The notes beneath the pieces were generated by a model. It did no database searches and was not told where the DNA came from. It worked only from the letters and a program-made list of their open reading frames with translations. Source: an uncultured SAR86 cluster bacterium (lineage in GTDB: Bacteria; Pseudomonadota; Gammaproteobacteria; Magnimaribacterales; D2472). Taken from it: DNA of 64,000 nt. The translations under genes and the position numbers were made by a program. How positions within the stretch are numbered: the stretch's first letter is position 1; the number at the start of each line of letters is the position of its first letter. Shown piece by piece: positions 18,396 through 27,000 of this stretch. Location of the stretch: positions 576,511 to 640,510 of the forward strand of contig CALSSL010000001.1 of the NCBI GenBank assembly GCA_943789005.1, given 5' to 3'.

Positions 18396-18404
18396 GGATA
18401 AATT

Positions 18405-18629
18405 ATGAATAAAACTGAGAAAGTAGCTTTCAGAGAGGCTGTAATAGTTGTGCTTATGGGAGCAGTTATAAATTTCCCACTTCAAACATTCTTATTATGG
18501 TTAACGATTGATAACTGGAGCTGGTCCAACCCATTAACTATTTCTATTTTTACCCAATCTATTCTTACTTTTGTAGCGTTGTTAAGGGTGTACTCAATTA
18601 GGATGAGATTTCAAAGAGGAAAGTTTTAG
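18405..18629 (+). CDS. Small two-helix membrane protein, possibly DUF7220-like
   Basis: A 74-aa protein with two predicted membrane helices (about residues 11-34 and 43-62) and a basic C-terminus. The ending SILTFVALLRVYSIRMRF resembles the SxxRxYxxRRxF ending of DUF7220-type small membrane proteins, but I cannot confirm membership. The ATG follows AAGGATAAATT. Function unknown. It ends 3 bases before a convergent gene. Confidence 0.6.
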   Translation: MNKTEKVAFREAVIVVLMGAVINFPLQTFLLWLTIDNWSWSNPLTISIFTQSILTFVALLRVYSIRMRFQRGKF

Positions 18630-18632
18630 AAA

Positions 18633-19007
18633 TTAATCTTTTTTAGCTTCTTTCTTTTTGTTATGATCCTGATGTCGCTTCTTCATTTTCATTTTTATTC
18701 TGCGTTCAATCATATCTTTGCACCAAACGTCATAAACTGTTGAGTAATTGGCAGCTAAATCAGCCAAAGCGATCGCTTCAGTCCACTTTTCTTCATTCCA
18801 TGACTTATCTTTTTTGTCGCCATGCTCTTCAATTTCATCAAAAACACTATCAGCTGCAGATAAAAAGAATATCACCCCAGCTTTAGTTTCCATGCATTGT
18901 TCATTATTCATAATTTTATTGGGATGATCTTTTTGCTTATCAACATGACCATCGGCATCCGCAAAGCCTGCCATTAGAATTATTATTAGCGCTCCAAGTC
19001 TTATCAT
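18633..19007 (-). CDS. Exported hypothetical protein with basic tail
   Basis: A 124-aa protein that I do not recognise. It has a signal peptide (MIRLGALIIILMAGFADADG), two cysteines that could pair (EQCMETK and DVWCKDM), and a very lysine-rich C-terminal end (KMKMKKRHQDHNKKK). The ribosome site GAGA is near the ATG. Probably periplasmic. The spacing of the cysteines and the helical pattern suggest a small helical domain; nothing more can be said. Confidence 0.65.
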   Translation of the reverse strand: MIRLGALIIILMAGFADADGHVDKQKDHPNKIMNNEQCMETKAGVIFFLSAADSVFDEIEEHGDKKDKSWNEEKWTEAIALADLAANYSTVYDVWCKDMIERRIKMKMKKRHQDHNKKKEAKKD

Positions 19008-19146
19008 TTTATCTCTCCAATATATGCTTAATTATATAGAGTAAATAATTTACAAAAAGTTCAAAAAAAACATTTACATTTAAAAAAAAACAATCATAAT
19101 TCGCGAATATTTATACTCATAGGCATAATTCTTTTTGTCTATCAGT

Positions 19147-19413
19147 ATGACTATCCTAGAATTTATTCAGATTGGTAGTGTTTTTTTCGGTACTTTGATA
19201 GCCGCGCCTCTTATTGTCTCAAAGAAATATAATAAGAGATTAATAGGCTTGATTGCAGTTGCCGCGGGAAGCATGCTTGCAATGATTGTTCAGCTTAATG
19301 CCGGACTATATTATTTTTTCTTTGCTTCTGCTTTTTGGCTATTAAATTCTGCTCATGCTATTAGAAAAATGGTCAGAACAAGTAAAAGCTATGCTAATTT
19401 AAAAAATCTTTAA
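19147..19413 (+). CDS. Small three-helix membrane protein of unknown function
   Basis: About 88 aa, with hydrophobic segments near residues 7-22, 33-52 and 55-70. The ORF track begins at TTG 19135; I prefer ATG 19147, but neither has a clear ribosome site. The helical layout recalls small YgjV/SemiSWEET-sized proteins, without a family motif that I can confirm. Its 3' end overlaps the convergent oxidoreductase gene by 20 bases. The 127 bases upstream hold poly-A tracts but no recognised element. Confidence 0.55.
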   Translation: MTILEFIQIGSVFFGTLIAAPLIVSKKYNKRLIGLIAVAAGSMLAMIVQLNAGLYYFFFASAFWLLNSAHAIRKMVRTSKSYANLKNL

Positions 19414-20062
19414 ATTTTAATATTGAATGGCTGTTTGAGCTTTCATTCATAGCTTCAACCATTTTCTTTGCAACATCAGACGCTTTAGCAAACCTTAGGT
19501 CTGATAACGGACCTCTCATTAAAGGGTCTAAGACCTTGGCTCCAAGCTCAATAATAGGCACTTCAATAGCTACTTTCTGATTTGGTCTGCTTCCTAATAG
19601 ATGGCTAGGTTGAGCATAAACTATTTTCTCATAACCTATTTCTTTTATTGAGTTTTCCATCTTCCCTTTGGTCTGAAGATAAAAATTACTCGAATTTATA
19701 TCTGCGCCAACCGCAGAAACTATAGCAATTGACCTTGCTCCCATATCAAATGCTTTTTTAGCGATGTTATAAACAAGGTCATGATCCACCTTAAAAAATT
19801 CTTTTCTTTTACTATTTTTTACATGAATTAATTCAAAAGTTGTTAATCTCATCCCAATAGCAATATAAACATGATCAAATATTGGGAAGTTAAGATTATT
19901 AATCTCATCAAAATCAACAATAATTTCCTTAGTATTATGTGATAAATGCTCCAGAGGAGATCTTGTAAATAAAGTTATATCTTGATCTCTTCCATTTAGA
20001 TTTTCCAGTATCTCACTTCCAACGAGACCAGAAGCGCCAACTAACAACGATTTAATTTTCAT
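19394..20062 (-). CDS. NAD(P)-binding atypical SDR (HTATIP2-like)
   Basis: A 222-aa Rossmann-fold protein. The N-terminal LLVGASGLVGSEIL is the dinucleotide-binding motif, followed by SIAIVSAVGAD and YLQTKGKMENSI, which fit the atypical-SDR group related to HTATIP2/TIP30. There is no classical YxxxK catalytic pair in usual context. Substrate unknown. It overlaps the shikimate-kinase-like gene by 11 bases, so the two are probably translated from one mRNA with pip. Confidence 0.78.
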   Translation of the reverse strand: MKIKSLLVGASGLVGSEILENLNGRDQDITLFTRSPLEHLSHNTKEIIVDFDEINNLNFPIFDHVYIAIGMRLTTFELIHVKNSKRKEFFKVDHDLVYNIAKKAFDMGARSIAIVSAVGADINSSNFYLQTKGKMENSIKEIGYEKIVYAQPSHLLGSRPNQKVAIEVPIIELGAKVLDPLMRGPLSDLRFAKASDVAKKMVEAMNESSNSHSILKFKDFLN

Positions 20063-20555
20063 TACCCAATATTCTTAATGCTATTAAATTCACAAGTTCA
20101 TCGATAGAAAGTGTTCCATCTAATGTACTTTGAGCCCATTTTTCATACATTGGCTTTCTTTCCAAATACACATCCTCAATTGGTGTTCCAATTGGAGCTG
20201 CTAGACCTCTCTCTTGACCACTACCAATTCTTTTCTTGATTACTTCTAAGGGAACCGATATATAAATAACCTCTGTGAAGGAGCTTAAATATTTCATAGA
20301 TTTATCTGAGTAAATTGCACTTCCTCCAGTTGAAATAATGTGTGAATTATTACTTAGATTTAAAATGATCCCCTCTTCAGCCAATCTAACAAATTTATAG
20401 CCTTTGTCTTTTTTTAATTCTTCCAATGATTGATTAAATTTTTGTTCTATTAACATATCAGTATCAATGCACTCGATACCAATTTTATTTGATAGCGCTC
20501 TTCCAAGAGTGGATTTTCCACAACCAGCCATTCCAATAAAAGTTATCTTATTCAT
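20052..20555 (-). CDS. Shikimate kinase-like protein
   Basis: A 167-aa P-loop kinase of the shikimate kinase fold. Walker A is GMAGCGKST, IDTD matches the shikimate/magnesium-binding aspartates, FVRLAEE keeps the substrate arginine and ERKPMYEKWA the second one. Two departures stand out: the GGG substrate loop is GGS, and the lid has ERGLAAPIG instead of a DxRPLL-type sequence. A canonical aroK may lie elsewhere, and this copy could act on another substrate. I use ATG 20555, overlapping the pip stop by 8 bases. Confidence 0.75.
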   Translation of the reverse strand: MNKITFIGMAGCGKSTLGRALSNKIGIECIDTDMLIEQKFNQSLEELKKDKGYKFVRLAEEGIILNLSNNSHIISTGGSAIYSDKSMKYLSSFTEVIYISVPLEVIKKRIGSGQERGLAAPIGTPIEDVYLERKPMYEKWAQSTLDGTLSIDELVNLIALRILGNEN

Positions 20556-21510
20556 ATGAGTCTGCAAAAGTATTTGTCGCTTTTATAAGCTCATGAGTTA
20601 TTTCTAATTCAAAAGCCGTATGACCGGAAGAGGGCGCTATGATTAGCTTTGCTTCTGGCCAATTTTGAGATAACTCCCACGCAGTACTTATAGGGCATAC
20701 GATGTCATATCTTCCTTGAACTATTACAGTTGGAATATTTCTAATGATATCAATACCTGATTCAATTAATTGATTTTCATGCTCAAGGAAACCCTTATTT
20801 ACAAAGTAGTGATTTTCAATCAGAGCAAAAGCTAGAGCAAACTTGGGATCTGAAAAACTATTAGCCATATCAGGATTATAGCTAAGACTGCTAGTTGACC
20901 CTTCCCATCTTGACCATGCTATAGCAGCATTTAATTTTTTTTCTTCGTTATTGCTCAAGAAAATTTTATGATAAGCTGCCATCAAATCATCGCGTTCATT
21001 TTCTTCTATAGGTTCTATAAATTTTTGCCAAGCTTCAGGAAAAATATTGCTAGCTCCGTATTGATAAAACCAATCTAGCTCTTTCTTTCTGAGCATAAAA
21101 ATTCCCCTCAAAACCATCTCACTAACAGAATTAGGATAGGTTTGAGAATATGCTAGAGCAAGTGTGCTGCCCCAGGAGCCACCAAATACAAGCCACTTTT
21201 TAATTCCAAGTTGTACCTTTAGATTTTCAATATCTTCTACTAAATCCCAGGTTGTGTTGTTTTTAAGGCACCCATGTGGAAGACTTCTTCCACAGCCTCT
21301 TTGATCAAAGATTACAATATGATACTTATCAGGATCAAAGAATCTTCTTACTTGGGTGCTTCCTCCACCACCAGGACCCCCATGAAGAAATACTGCTGGT
21401 TTTCCATTTGGATTTCCGCATTGTTCGTAATATATACTGTGATCATCTTTTTCCATAAAACCAAAATTAAAAGGTTCCAATGGAGGAAAAAGTGATAAGA
21501 GTCGATTCAT
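20548..21510 (-). CDS. pip: Proline iminopeptidase
   Basis: Alpha/beta-hydrolase (S33 family) that releases N-terminal proline from peptides. The oxyanion region is FLHGGPGGG, the nucleophile elbow is GGSWGS, and the acid and base are probably in GRYDIVCP and SSGHTAFE. The N-terminal LFPPLEPFNFGFM and the GCGRSLPHG motif are those of prolyl aminopeptidase. At 320 aa it is full length. Cytoplasmic, contributing to peptide use together with the M2 peptidase elsewhere in the window. Confidence 0.94.
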   Translation of the reverse strand: MNRLLSLFPPLEPFNFGFMEKDDHSIYYEQCGNPNGKPAVFLHGGPGGGGSTQVRRFFDPDKYHIVIFDQRGCGRSLPHGCLKNNTTWDLVEDIENLKVQLGIKKWLVFGGSWGSTLALAYSQTYPNSVSEMVLRGIFMLRKKELDWFYQYGASNIFPEAWQKFIEPIEENERDDLMAAYHKIFLSNNEEKKLNAAIAWSRWEGSTSSLSYNPDMANSFSDPKFALAFALIENHYFVNKGFLEHENQLIESGIDIIRNIPTVIVQGRYDIVCPISTAWELSQNWPEAKLIIAPSSGHTAFELEITHELIKATNTFADSYE

Positions 21511-21515
21511 TTATA

Positions 21516-22811
21516 CTAACTGTACTTTTTTTTAAGAGATTTCATTTCGCTTGAAAGAATAACTTCTTTATTTTTAAAGAATAGCTCATGATTTTTTTCA
21601 ACCACATCGAGGTCATACAAGTAGTTAACCATAATCCCGTTAGATTGAGTTAATCCCTTTTTTGATGGGTCTGCATTTAAATTAATTTTATGAAGTATTG
21701 CCCCATTTCCAAGATGAAATCTCGCTACAGGATCGTTTGGCAAATTATCCTCTCTATTTGATTCTGTAAGATATACAAAAGTCTTCTTTAGTAGGTTTTC
21801 TTCATCATCAATTTTATTAAGACAGTTTTCAAAAGCCAGAGGCGCATTTTTTTCCATCCATCGCATTAAGCCAGGCACGGGGGACAGAGTTACAAATTTA
21901 TTTAATCCAGGAATTTTTTGTTTTAATCTATGCGCTACTTTTTTAATTAAAAAGTTACCAAAAGAAATACCAGCAAGGCCGTCCTGACAATTTGAAATTG
22001 AATAAAAAACAGCTGTATTAATTTTATTATACTCAACCTCCTCTCTATTAATTTTTATAACTTTCTCAATTGATGTAGGTATTTCATTTGTTAAAGCAAC
22101 TTCTACAAAAATTAATGGATCTTCTGGTATAAGGGGATGAAAGAAAGCAAAACATTGCCTGTCATTAGGTGCCAATCTTGCTCTAAGGTCATTCCAAGAA
22201 TTTATTTCATGAACAGCCTCATACTCTATTATTTTTTCAAGAACATTGGCTGGAGTTGACCAATCTATTTTTTCTAACACAAGAAAAGATGAATTAAACC
22301 AATATCTAAATAATTTTAAAAGTCCATCATCAAGAGCTTTTAGATGAGGACTACTATCTCTTAGAAGTAATTTAATTCTTTCTCTAAGCTTAATAAGTCT
22401 GTGAGTTCCACCTGGTGTTGCGTTCAGCCTCCTAAAAAGCTCAATCCACCCAGGTTCAGAAAAGCCCCCAATTAAGACTAAGTTTTTATTATTTCTGTCT
22501 TTTGAATAAGCCTCAACATTTTTTAATAGAGAATCAGTATTAATATCGTATTCTTCCATTAAATAAGTTAAGAATATATCAAGATCTTCATTATTTTGAG
22601 CCTCTATCAAATCAAGCAGATGACCAGAGAATGCCATTGAGGAAACCTCTCCAGTAGAAGACATAACAGATTTGGTTGCTTTTTTTATATCTTTGTGAAA
22701 GATTCCAAATTCCTGAGTGCCAAATCTAGTGAGGTTCAGGCCATTCTTCATTATTGAAGAAATCATATTTTGGAAAAAACTCATACTTAAATTATACTTT
22801 ATCTCCTTCAT
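21516..22811 (-). CDS. Malonyl-CoA decarboxylase
   Basis: Converts malonyl-CoA to acetyl-CoA. The sequence shows the helical N-terminal domain (LNATPGGTHRLIKLRE) and the acyltransferase-like catalytic domain (HEINSWNDLRARLAPNDRQCFAFFHP, EVALTNEIPTSIEKV). It ends with the family block FHLGNGAILHKIN...GIMVNYLYDL. The start is uncertain: GTG 22814, ATG 22811 or ATG 22784 are possible. It is alone in its orientation, with no malonyl-CoA synthetase nearby. A role in fatty-acid balance or malonate use is inference. Confidence 0.9.
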   Translation of the reverse strand: MKEIKYNLSMSFFQNMISSIMKNGLNLTRFGTQEFGIFHKDIKKATKSVMSSTGEVSSMAFSGHLLDLIEAQNNEDLDIFLTYLMEEYDINTDSLLKNVEAYSKDRNNKNLVLIGGFSEPGWIELFRRLNATPGGTHRLIKLRERIKLLLRDSSPHLKALDDGLLKLFRYWFNSSFLVLEKIDWSTPANVLEKIIEYEAVHEINSWNDLRARLAPNDRQCFAFFHPLIPEDPLIFVEVALTNEIPTSIEKVIKINREEVEYNKINTAVFYSISNCQDGLAGISFGNFLIKKVAHRLKQKIPGLNKFVTLSPVPGLMRWMEKNAPLAFENCLNKIDDEENLLKKTFVYLTESNREDNLPNDPVARFHLGNGAILHKINLNADPSKKGLTQSNGIMVNYLYDLDVVEKNHELFFKNKEVILSSEMKSLKKKYS

Positions 22812-22857
22812 CACAATGAACTAATAAAAAAGTAAATTTATTAACTAAAATTAAATA

Positions 22858-23529
22858 ATGCCAAAAAAAAATTCAAATACTAAATATTATATTCATCCTG
22901 AGGGATGGAAATTTGCCATTATTTTTTTTGTTATTTCATATCTGATATCCTTTTTATATATGCCAGCATCTATTGTGGGCTATACATTGACAATGTTTAC
23001 TCTATGGTTTTTTAGAAACCCAAAAAGAAACACCCCCAATATTACTAACTCAATCATTAGCTCTGCAGATGGAAAAGTGTGCTTAATTGATAAAGCATAT
23101 CCTCCTGAAGAGATTGGAATGAATGCAAATGAAATGCTTCGTATTTGCGTTTTCATGAACGTATTCAATGTTCATATTAATAGAAGCCCAATTGCAGGAA
23201 AAATTAATAAGATTGTCTATAAAAAAGGCCATTTCTTTAATGCTAGTTTAGATAAAGCAAGTGAAAAAAATGAAAGAAGTAGTCTCGTTCTTTCAAATGA
23301 AAAAGGAGTTGAAATAGTTGTTGTTCAAATCGCTGGCTTAATAGCTAGAAGAATTCTTAGCTTTGTTTCTGCCAATCAAGGCCTAGATCAAGGAGAGAGA
23401 TATGGATTAATTAGGTTTGGATCAAGAGTAGATATTTATCTGCCTATAGACTCAAAAATTAATTGCAATGTTGGTGATAAGGTTATAGCGGGAGAAAGTG
23501 TTCTTGCGACTTTGGCTGAAGGCTTGTGA
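22858..23529 (+). CDS. psd: Phosphatidylserine decarboxylase proenzyme
   Basis: Makes phosphatidylethanolamine from phosphatidylserine. At 223 aa it is the short form of the family. Two N-terminal membrane segments precede the catalytic part with SSADGKVCLI and FMNVFNVHINRSPI. The self-cleavage site is in RFGSRVD, where the serine (about residue 189) becomes the pyruvoyl group. It overlaps pssA by 4 bases, so the two consecutive steps of PE synthesis are encoded together. Confidence 0.94.
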   Translation: MPKKNSNTKYYIHPEGWKFAIIFFVISYLISFLYMPASIVGYTLTMFTLWFFRNPKRNTPNITNSIISSADGKVCLIDKAYPPEEIGMNANEMLRICVFMNVFNVHINRSPIAGKINKIVYKKGHFFNASLDKASEKNERSSLVLSNEKGVEIVVVQIAGLIARRILSFVSANQGLDQGERYGLIRFGSRVDIYLPIDSKINCNVGDKVIAGESVLATLAEGL

Positions 23530-24260
23530 GAAGATTAAATTTAAGGTCTTTGATACCAAATTTAATTACTTTATCAGGCTTAAGCTTTGGATTAAGTTCT
23601 ATAAGATTTGCTATTGAAGGAGAGTTTAGTCTGGCAGTAACTTGTATTCTATTTGCTGCAGTATGCGATGTTCTTGATGGAATGCTTGCTAGATATCTTG
23701 AGAGTGAATCAGATCTTGGTTTTCAGTTAGATTCTCTTTCAGATTTTCTAAGCTTTGGAGTAGCTCCTGGCATTTTAATATATATGGCTATTTTTTATGA
23801 AAATAGCAGCATTGGTGTTTTTGCAACTTTAATTTTTATTATTTTTTCTTGCCTAAGATTAGCTCTTTTTAATGTCCTGCATGAAAAATTAAAGCAAGAT
23901 GAAATTCAAAGAATAGATTTTTTTACAGGCATACCCACCCCAGCAGGCGCCATTTTAATATTACTCCCTCTTACTCACGTTTTTATGGGATACGAATGGC
24001 CTTATGAAAATATAAATTTTGTTGCTGGTTATATTATTTTAATAAGTGGTTTATTGGTAAGTAAGATTCCAACCTTCTCTTTGAAGGGAAGAGGGCTGGC
24101 TATAAGATCAAAATTTACTTTTCTAATTCTATTTTCAATATTAGTTCTAAGTATGATTAACCTGCCGTGGCACACTCTTAATGTATTGGCATTAATTTAC
24201 CTATTAACAATTCCTTTCTCAATTCTGTCCTGGCAAAAACAGAAATTTATCAATAGTTAA
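23526..24260 (+). CDS. pssA: CDP-diacylglycerol-serine O-phosphatidyltransferase
   Basis: Integral membrane CDP-alcohol phosphatidyltransferase making phosphatidylserine. The family motif DGxxAR(x8)Gxxx(D)xxxD is seen as DVLDGMLAR followed by GFQLDSLSD. The 244-aa protein is a type II PssA of the Bacillus/yeast kind, not the PLD-like E. coli enzyme. Starts with GTG inside the psd stop (GTGA). Seven to eight hydrophobic segments are visible. Confidence 0.94.
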   Translation: MRRLNLRSLIPNLITLSGLSFGLSSIRFAIEGEFSLAVTCILFAAVCDVLDGMLARYLESESDLGFQLDSLSDFLSFGVAPGILIYMAIFYENSSIGVFATLIFIIFSCLRLALFNVLHEKLKQDEIQRIDFFTGIPTPAGAILILLPLTHVFMGYEWPYENINFVAGYIILISGLLVSKIPTFSLKGRGLAIRSKFTFLILFSILVLSMINLPWHTLNVLALIYLLTIPFSILSWQKQKFINS

Positions 24261-24263
24261 AAT

Positions 24264-25478
24264 CTAAATCTTTGAGTAAAGCGCATCAATTAATTGATTG
24301 GCAGTCTTGTACAAATTTTTTGTGTCATGCATTTTGTTACACAAAAAAGAGAAACCTATTTTTTTATCAATATCTCCAAATGCAACTGCTCCACCAATGC
24401 CCGCATGACCATACATAGATCCCATAAATTTTGGAGAAAAACTTCCTTTTAAAAGCATTTCACTAGCTAACTCAAATCCAAGACCAAAAGTTATATCAGA
24501 ACCAAACAAGACCGTATCCGGACCTGATGAGAAAGGTTGAATACAGTACTTAAGGGTCTCAGGATTCATAATTTGATTTCCATTCTTTTTACAATCTGAG
24601 CTTAAAATTCCATACAGCTTGGCAAGACCCTCAGAAGTTCCATGGCCGTTTGCAGATGGGATCTGTGCCATACGCCAGTCTGGTGAATTAACGTATCCTT
24701 TGTTATCACCAGACCTTTTTTGAAAAGCTATTTTGAAGTGACCAGTTTCCATAGATTTTTTTAAGTTTTTTAATTTCTCAGGCAGCATAATATCTGGAAC
24801 GTATTTAATTTTTTCGAAAGGAGGACTACCATCACCAAAATCTTCAAGAACTTGCATATCTGCACAATTAATAAAATCCTCTTTTGATAAACCGATTTTA
24901 AAATTTATATTTAATGGCTCAGCAATCTCCTCTTTAAAATAAGTTCCAACATCACGTCCATCAATCCTTCTAATAATTTCTCCAACAAGCCATCCATAAG
25001 TTATAGCATGGTAGCCCTGAATTGATCCTGGCTTTGCAAATGGCTCTTGTTTTGCAAGTATATCTGTATAGACATCCCAGTTTTTCCAGCTTTCTGAGGG
25101 AATTCCATTTTGAAAACCAAAGTTGCAAGCTCTATGACATAAAAAATCTATAACTCTGGTATTCTCTTTGCCATTGCAGCCGTACTCAGGCCAGTAATCA
25201 GAAACTTTTTTATTAACATCAAGATGGCCTCTATCGATTAGCATGGCAATACAAATTGCTGTAATACCCTTAGTAACAGAATATGTGTTAACGATAGTAT
25301 CTTTATTCCAGGCTTTGCTCTTAGATTCATCTTTGAAGCCACCATACAGGTCTACTATCATTTCTTTGTCATACGATACTGCTACAGAAGCGCCGATCTC
25401 ATAGCCACACTCAATAGAGTCTCTAAGAATATTTTCTATTTCTGTAAAGTTGGAATCACAATATCCTTTAATAGTCAT
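24264..25478 (-). CDS. Beta-lactamase-fold serine hydrolase (class C / family VIII esterase-like)
   Basis: A 404-aa protein of the serine beta-lactamase/transpeptidase fold. The SxxK motif is SVTKG near residue 69 and the tyrosine motif is around YHAITYGW. GHAGIGGAVAFGD near the C-terminus corresponds to the KTG-equivalent strand in this group. There is no signal peptide, so a cytoplasmic esterase or amidase is more likely than an antibiotic-resistance enzyme. Substrate unknown. Confidence 0.85.
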   Translation of the reverse strand: MTIKGYCDSNFTEIENILRDSIECGYEIGASVAVSYDKEMIVDLYGGFKDESKSKAWNKDTIVNTYSVTKGITAICIAMLIDRGHLDVNKKVSDYWPEYGCNGKENTRVIDFLCHRACNFGFQNGIPSESWKNWDVYTDILAKQEPFAKPGSIQGYHAITYGWLVGEIIRRIDGRDVGTYFKEEIAEPLNINFKIGLSKEDFINCADMQVLEDFGDGSPPFEKIKYVPDIMLPEKLKNLKKSMETGHFKIAFQKRSGDNKGYVNSPDWRMAQIPSANGHGTSEGLAKLYGILSSDCKKNGNQIMNPETLKYCIQPFSSGPDTVLFGSDITFGLGFELASEMLLKGSFSPKFMGSMYGHAGIGGAVAFGDIDKKIGFSFLCNKMHDTKNLYKTANQLIDALYSKI

Positions 25479-25578
25479 TTAATATATTTTATTGATTACT
25501 TATCTCCAATTAAGAGATTAATATAGACTCAAGAAATTTAAAACAATTGAATGATAAAAATAGTAAACTATTTACATA

Positions 25579-26934
25579 ATGTCTAAAAGTTTCGTTCTGT
25601 CATCTAAAATTTTAAATAACAAAATTAATGACCCTAGCTTTGAAAAAAAGTTTACTCATAGCCCATCAAATTTCCTTAATGATTTAGCTCTTTTTACAAA
25701 AGGCCAGCCTTTTGATTTATATAAAGAGCTACGAGAAAATGCGCCAGTATTTTTTCATCCTCCTATGCTTAGTGACCCAGAACCAGGTTATTGGGTTCTC
25801 ACAAGATATGAGGATATAAAGATGGTTTCAATGAATCCAAAGATTTTTTCATCACAATACTCAACTGGTAACTTATTAACACTTGGTTCAGAAGAAAATA
25901 GACATCCAAAATTATTTAAATCTACAATTGACCATATGCTTAATCTTGACGGTGAAATGCATCTAAATTTGAGAAAAGAGCATATGCCTTTTTTTAAGCC
26001 GGGCTATATAGATGAATTACAAAATAAAGTTTCTATCAAAGTTAGTCATCTGTTGGATGCGGCTGAAAAGCTTAATGAATTTAATTTAGTAAAAGAAATA
26101 TCGCAACAACTGCCAATCTATACTCTATCTGAAATCTTAGGTATTCCCGAATCAGATAGACAAAAACTTGTCGAGTGGATGGAATTTTTAGAGTTAGCTC
26201 AATATTTTACTCTTGAGCAAATCAAAGAAAATGAGGAGGGGGTAACTGATTCCACTCCAGATCCCGCTCTCGTTGATATGTTCAACAATATGATTGACGA
26301 AATGTTTGACTACGGAAGATTTATTCTAAATAAGAAAAAAGAGAAACCAGAAAATGATTTACTAAGCGCAATTGCAAATGCAAAGATTGATGGAGAGGAT
26401 TTATCACAAGAATTTCTTGACGGTTCATGGTTATTAATAATTTTTGCAGGAAACGATACTACTAGAAATACTATGAGTGGCGGTATTAAATTACTTCACG
26501 AAAATCCTGAGCAAAAAAAATTAGTTTTAGATGATTTTGAAAGGGTCTCAGGATTAATAAATGAGACCGTTAGATATGTTTCTCCTGTAATCCATATGAG
26601 AAGAACCTCCCTTGAGGAAACGGTCATAGGCGAACAAAGAATAGGCCCGTATGAAAAAATTGCATTATGGTATGGGGCTGCAAACAGAGACCCTGAAATT
26701 TTTGATGATCCAGATAAATTTAATATCATGAGAAGCAATGCTGAGAAACATCTTGCATTTGGAATTGGAAGGCACACCTGTCTAGGTAAGCCTGTTGCTT
26801 TGATGCAATTAAGAGAGTTTTTCTCACAGTTTTTATCAAGATTTCCAGACTATCAATTAACCGGGGACTGGAAAGTTGCACCAAATAATTTTGTCCATGC
26901 AATTCAAGAAATACCCATACGACTTAAAAAATAA
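25579..26934 (+). CDS. Cytochrome P450
   Basis: A 451-aa soluble bacterial P450. The I-helix oxygen-activation motif is AGNDTTRNT, the K-helix ExxR is ETVRY, and the heme-binding loop is FGIGRHTCLGK with the thiolate cysteine near residue 401. Overall pattern (HMRRT, EKIALWYGAANRDPEIF) resembles the CYP125/CYP142/CYP124 steroid- and lipid-oxidising group; this is by eye and not a firm assignment. No ferredoxin gene is adjacent; a rubredoxin is far away at 41.2 kb. Confidence 0.92.
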   Translation: MSKSFVLSSKILNNKINDPSFEKKFTHSPSNFLNDLALFTKGQPFDLYKELRENAPVFFHPPMLSDPEPGYWVLTRYEDIKMVSMNPKIFSSQYSTGNLLTLGSEENRHPKLFKSTIDHMLNLDGEMHLNLRKEHMPFFKPGYIDELQNKVSIKVSHLLDAAEKLNEFNLVKEISQQLPIYTLSEILGIPESDRQKLVEWMEFLELAQYFTLEQIKENEEGVTDSTPDPALVDMFNNMIDEMFDYGRFILNKKKEKPENDLLSAIANAKIDGEDLSQEFLDGSWLLIIFAGNDTTRNTMSGGIKLLHENPEQKKLVLDDFERVSGLINETVRYVSPVIHMRRTSLEETVIGEQRIGPYEKIALWYGAANRDPEIFDDPDKFNIMRSNAEKHLAFGIGRHTCLGKPVALMQLREFFSQFLSRFPDYQLTGDWKVAPNNFVHAIQEIPIRLKK

Positions 26935-26957
26935 CCAAGCCTTCTTAAATAAAAATT

Positions 26958-26978
26958 TACTATTTTAATAAAATAGTA
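26958..26978. repeat. Perfect inverted repeat in the P450/metal-cassette spacer
   Basis: TACTATTTTA, one base, then TAAAATAGTA: a perfect 10-bp inverted repeat between the P450 stop and the CsoR-like operator. It lacks a T-run, so it is a poor intrinsic terminator. It may be part of the promoter region of the metal cassette or a second operator. Confidence 0.5.
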
Positions 26979-26983
26979 TTAAT

Positions 26984-27000
26984 ATACCCCCTATGGGTAT
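26984..27000. promoter_or_regulatory. CsoR-type operator overlapping the first start codon of the metal cassette
   Basis: ATACCCCCTATGGGTAT has 6-bp inverted arms (ATACCC/GGGTAT) around five bases. C/G-tract palindromes of this kind are the known operators of CsoR/RcnR/FrmR repressors. The gene for such a repressor closes the same four-gene cluster, so autoregulation is the simplest reading. The operator contains one candidate ATG (26993) and ends in the next (26999). Confidence 0.72.
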
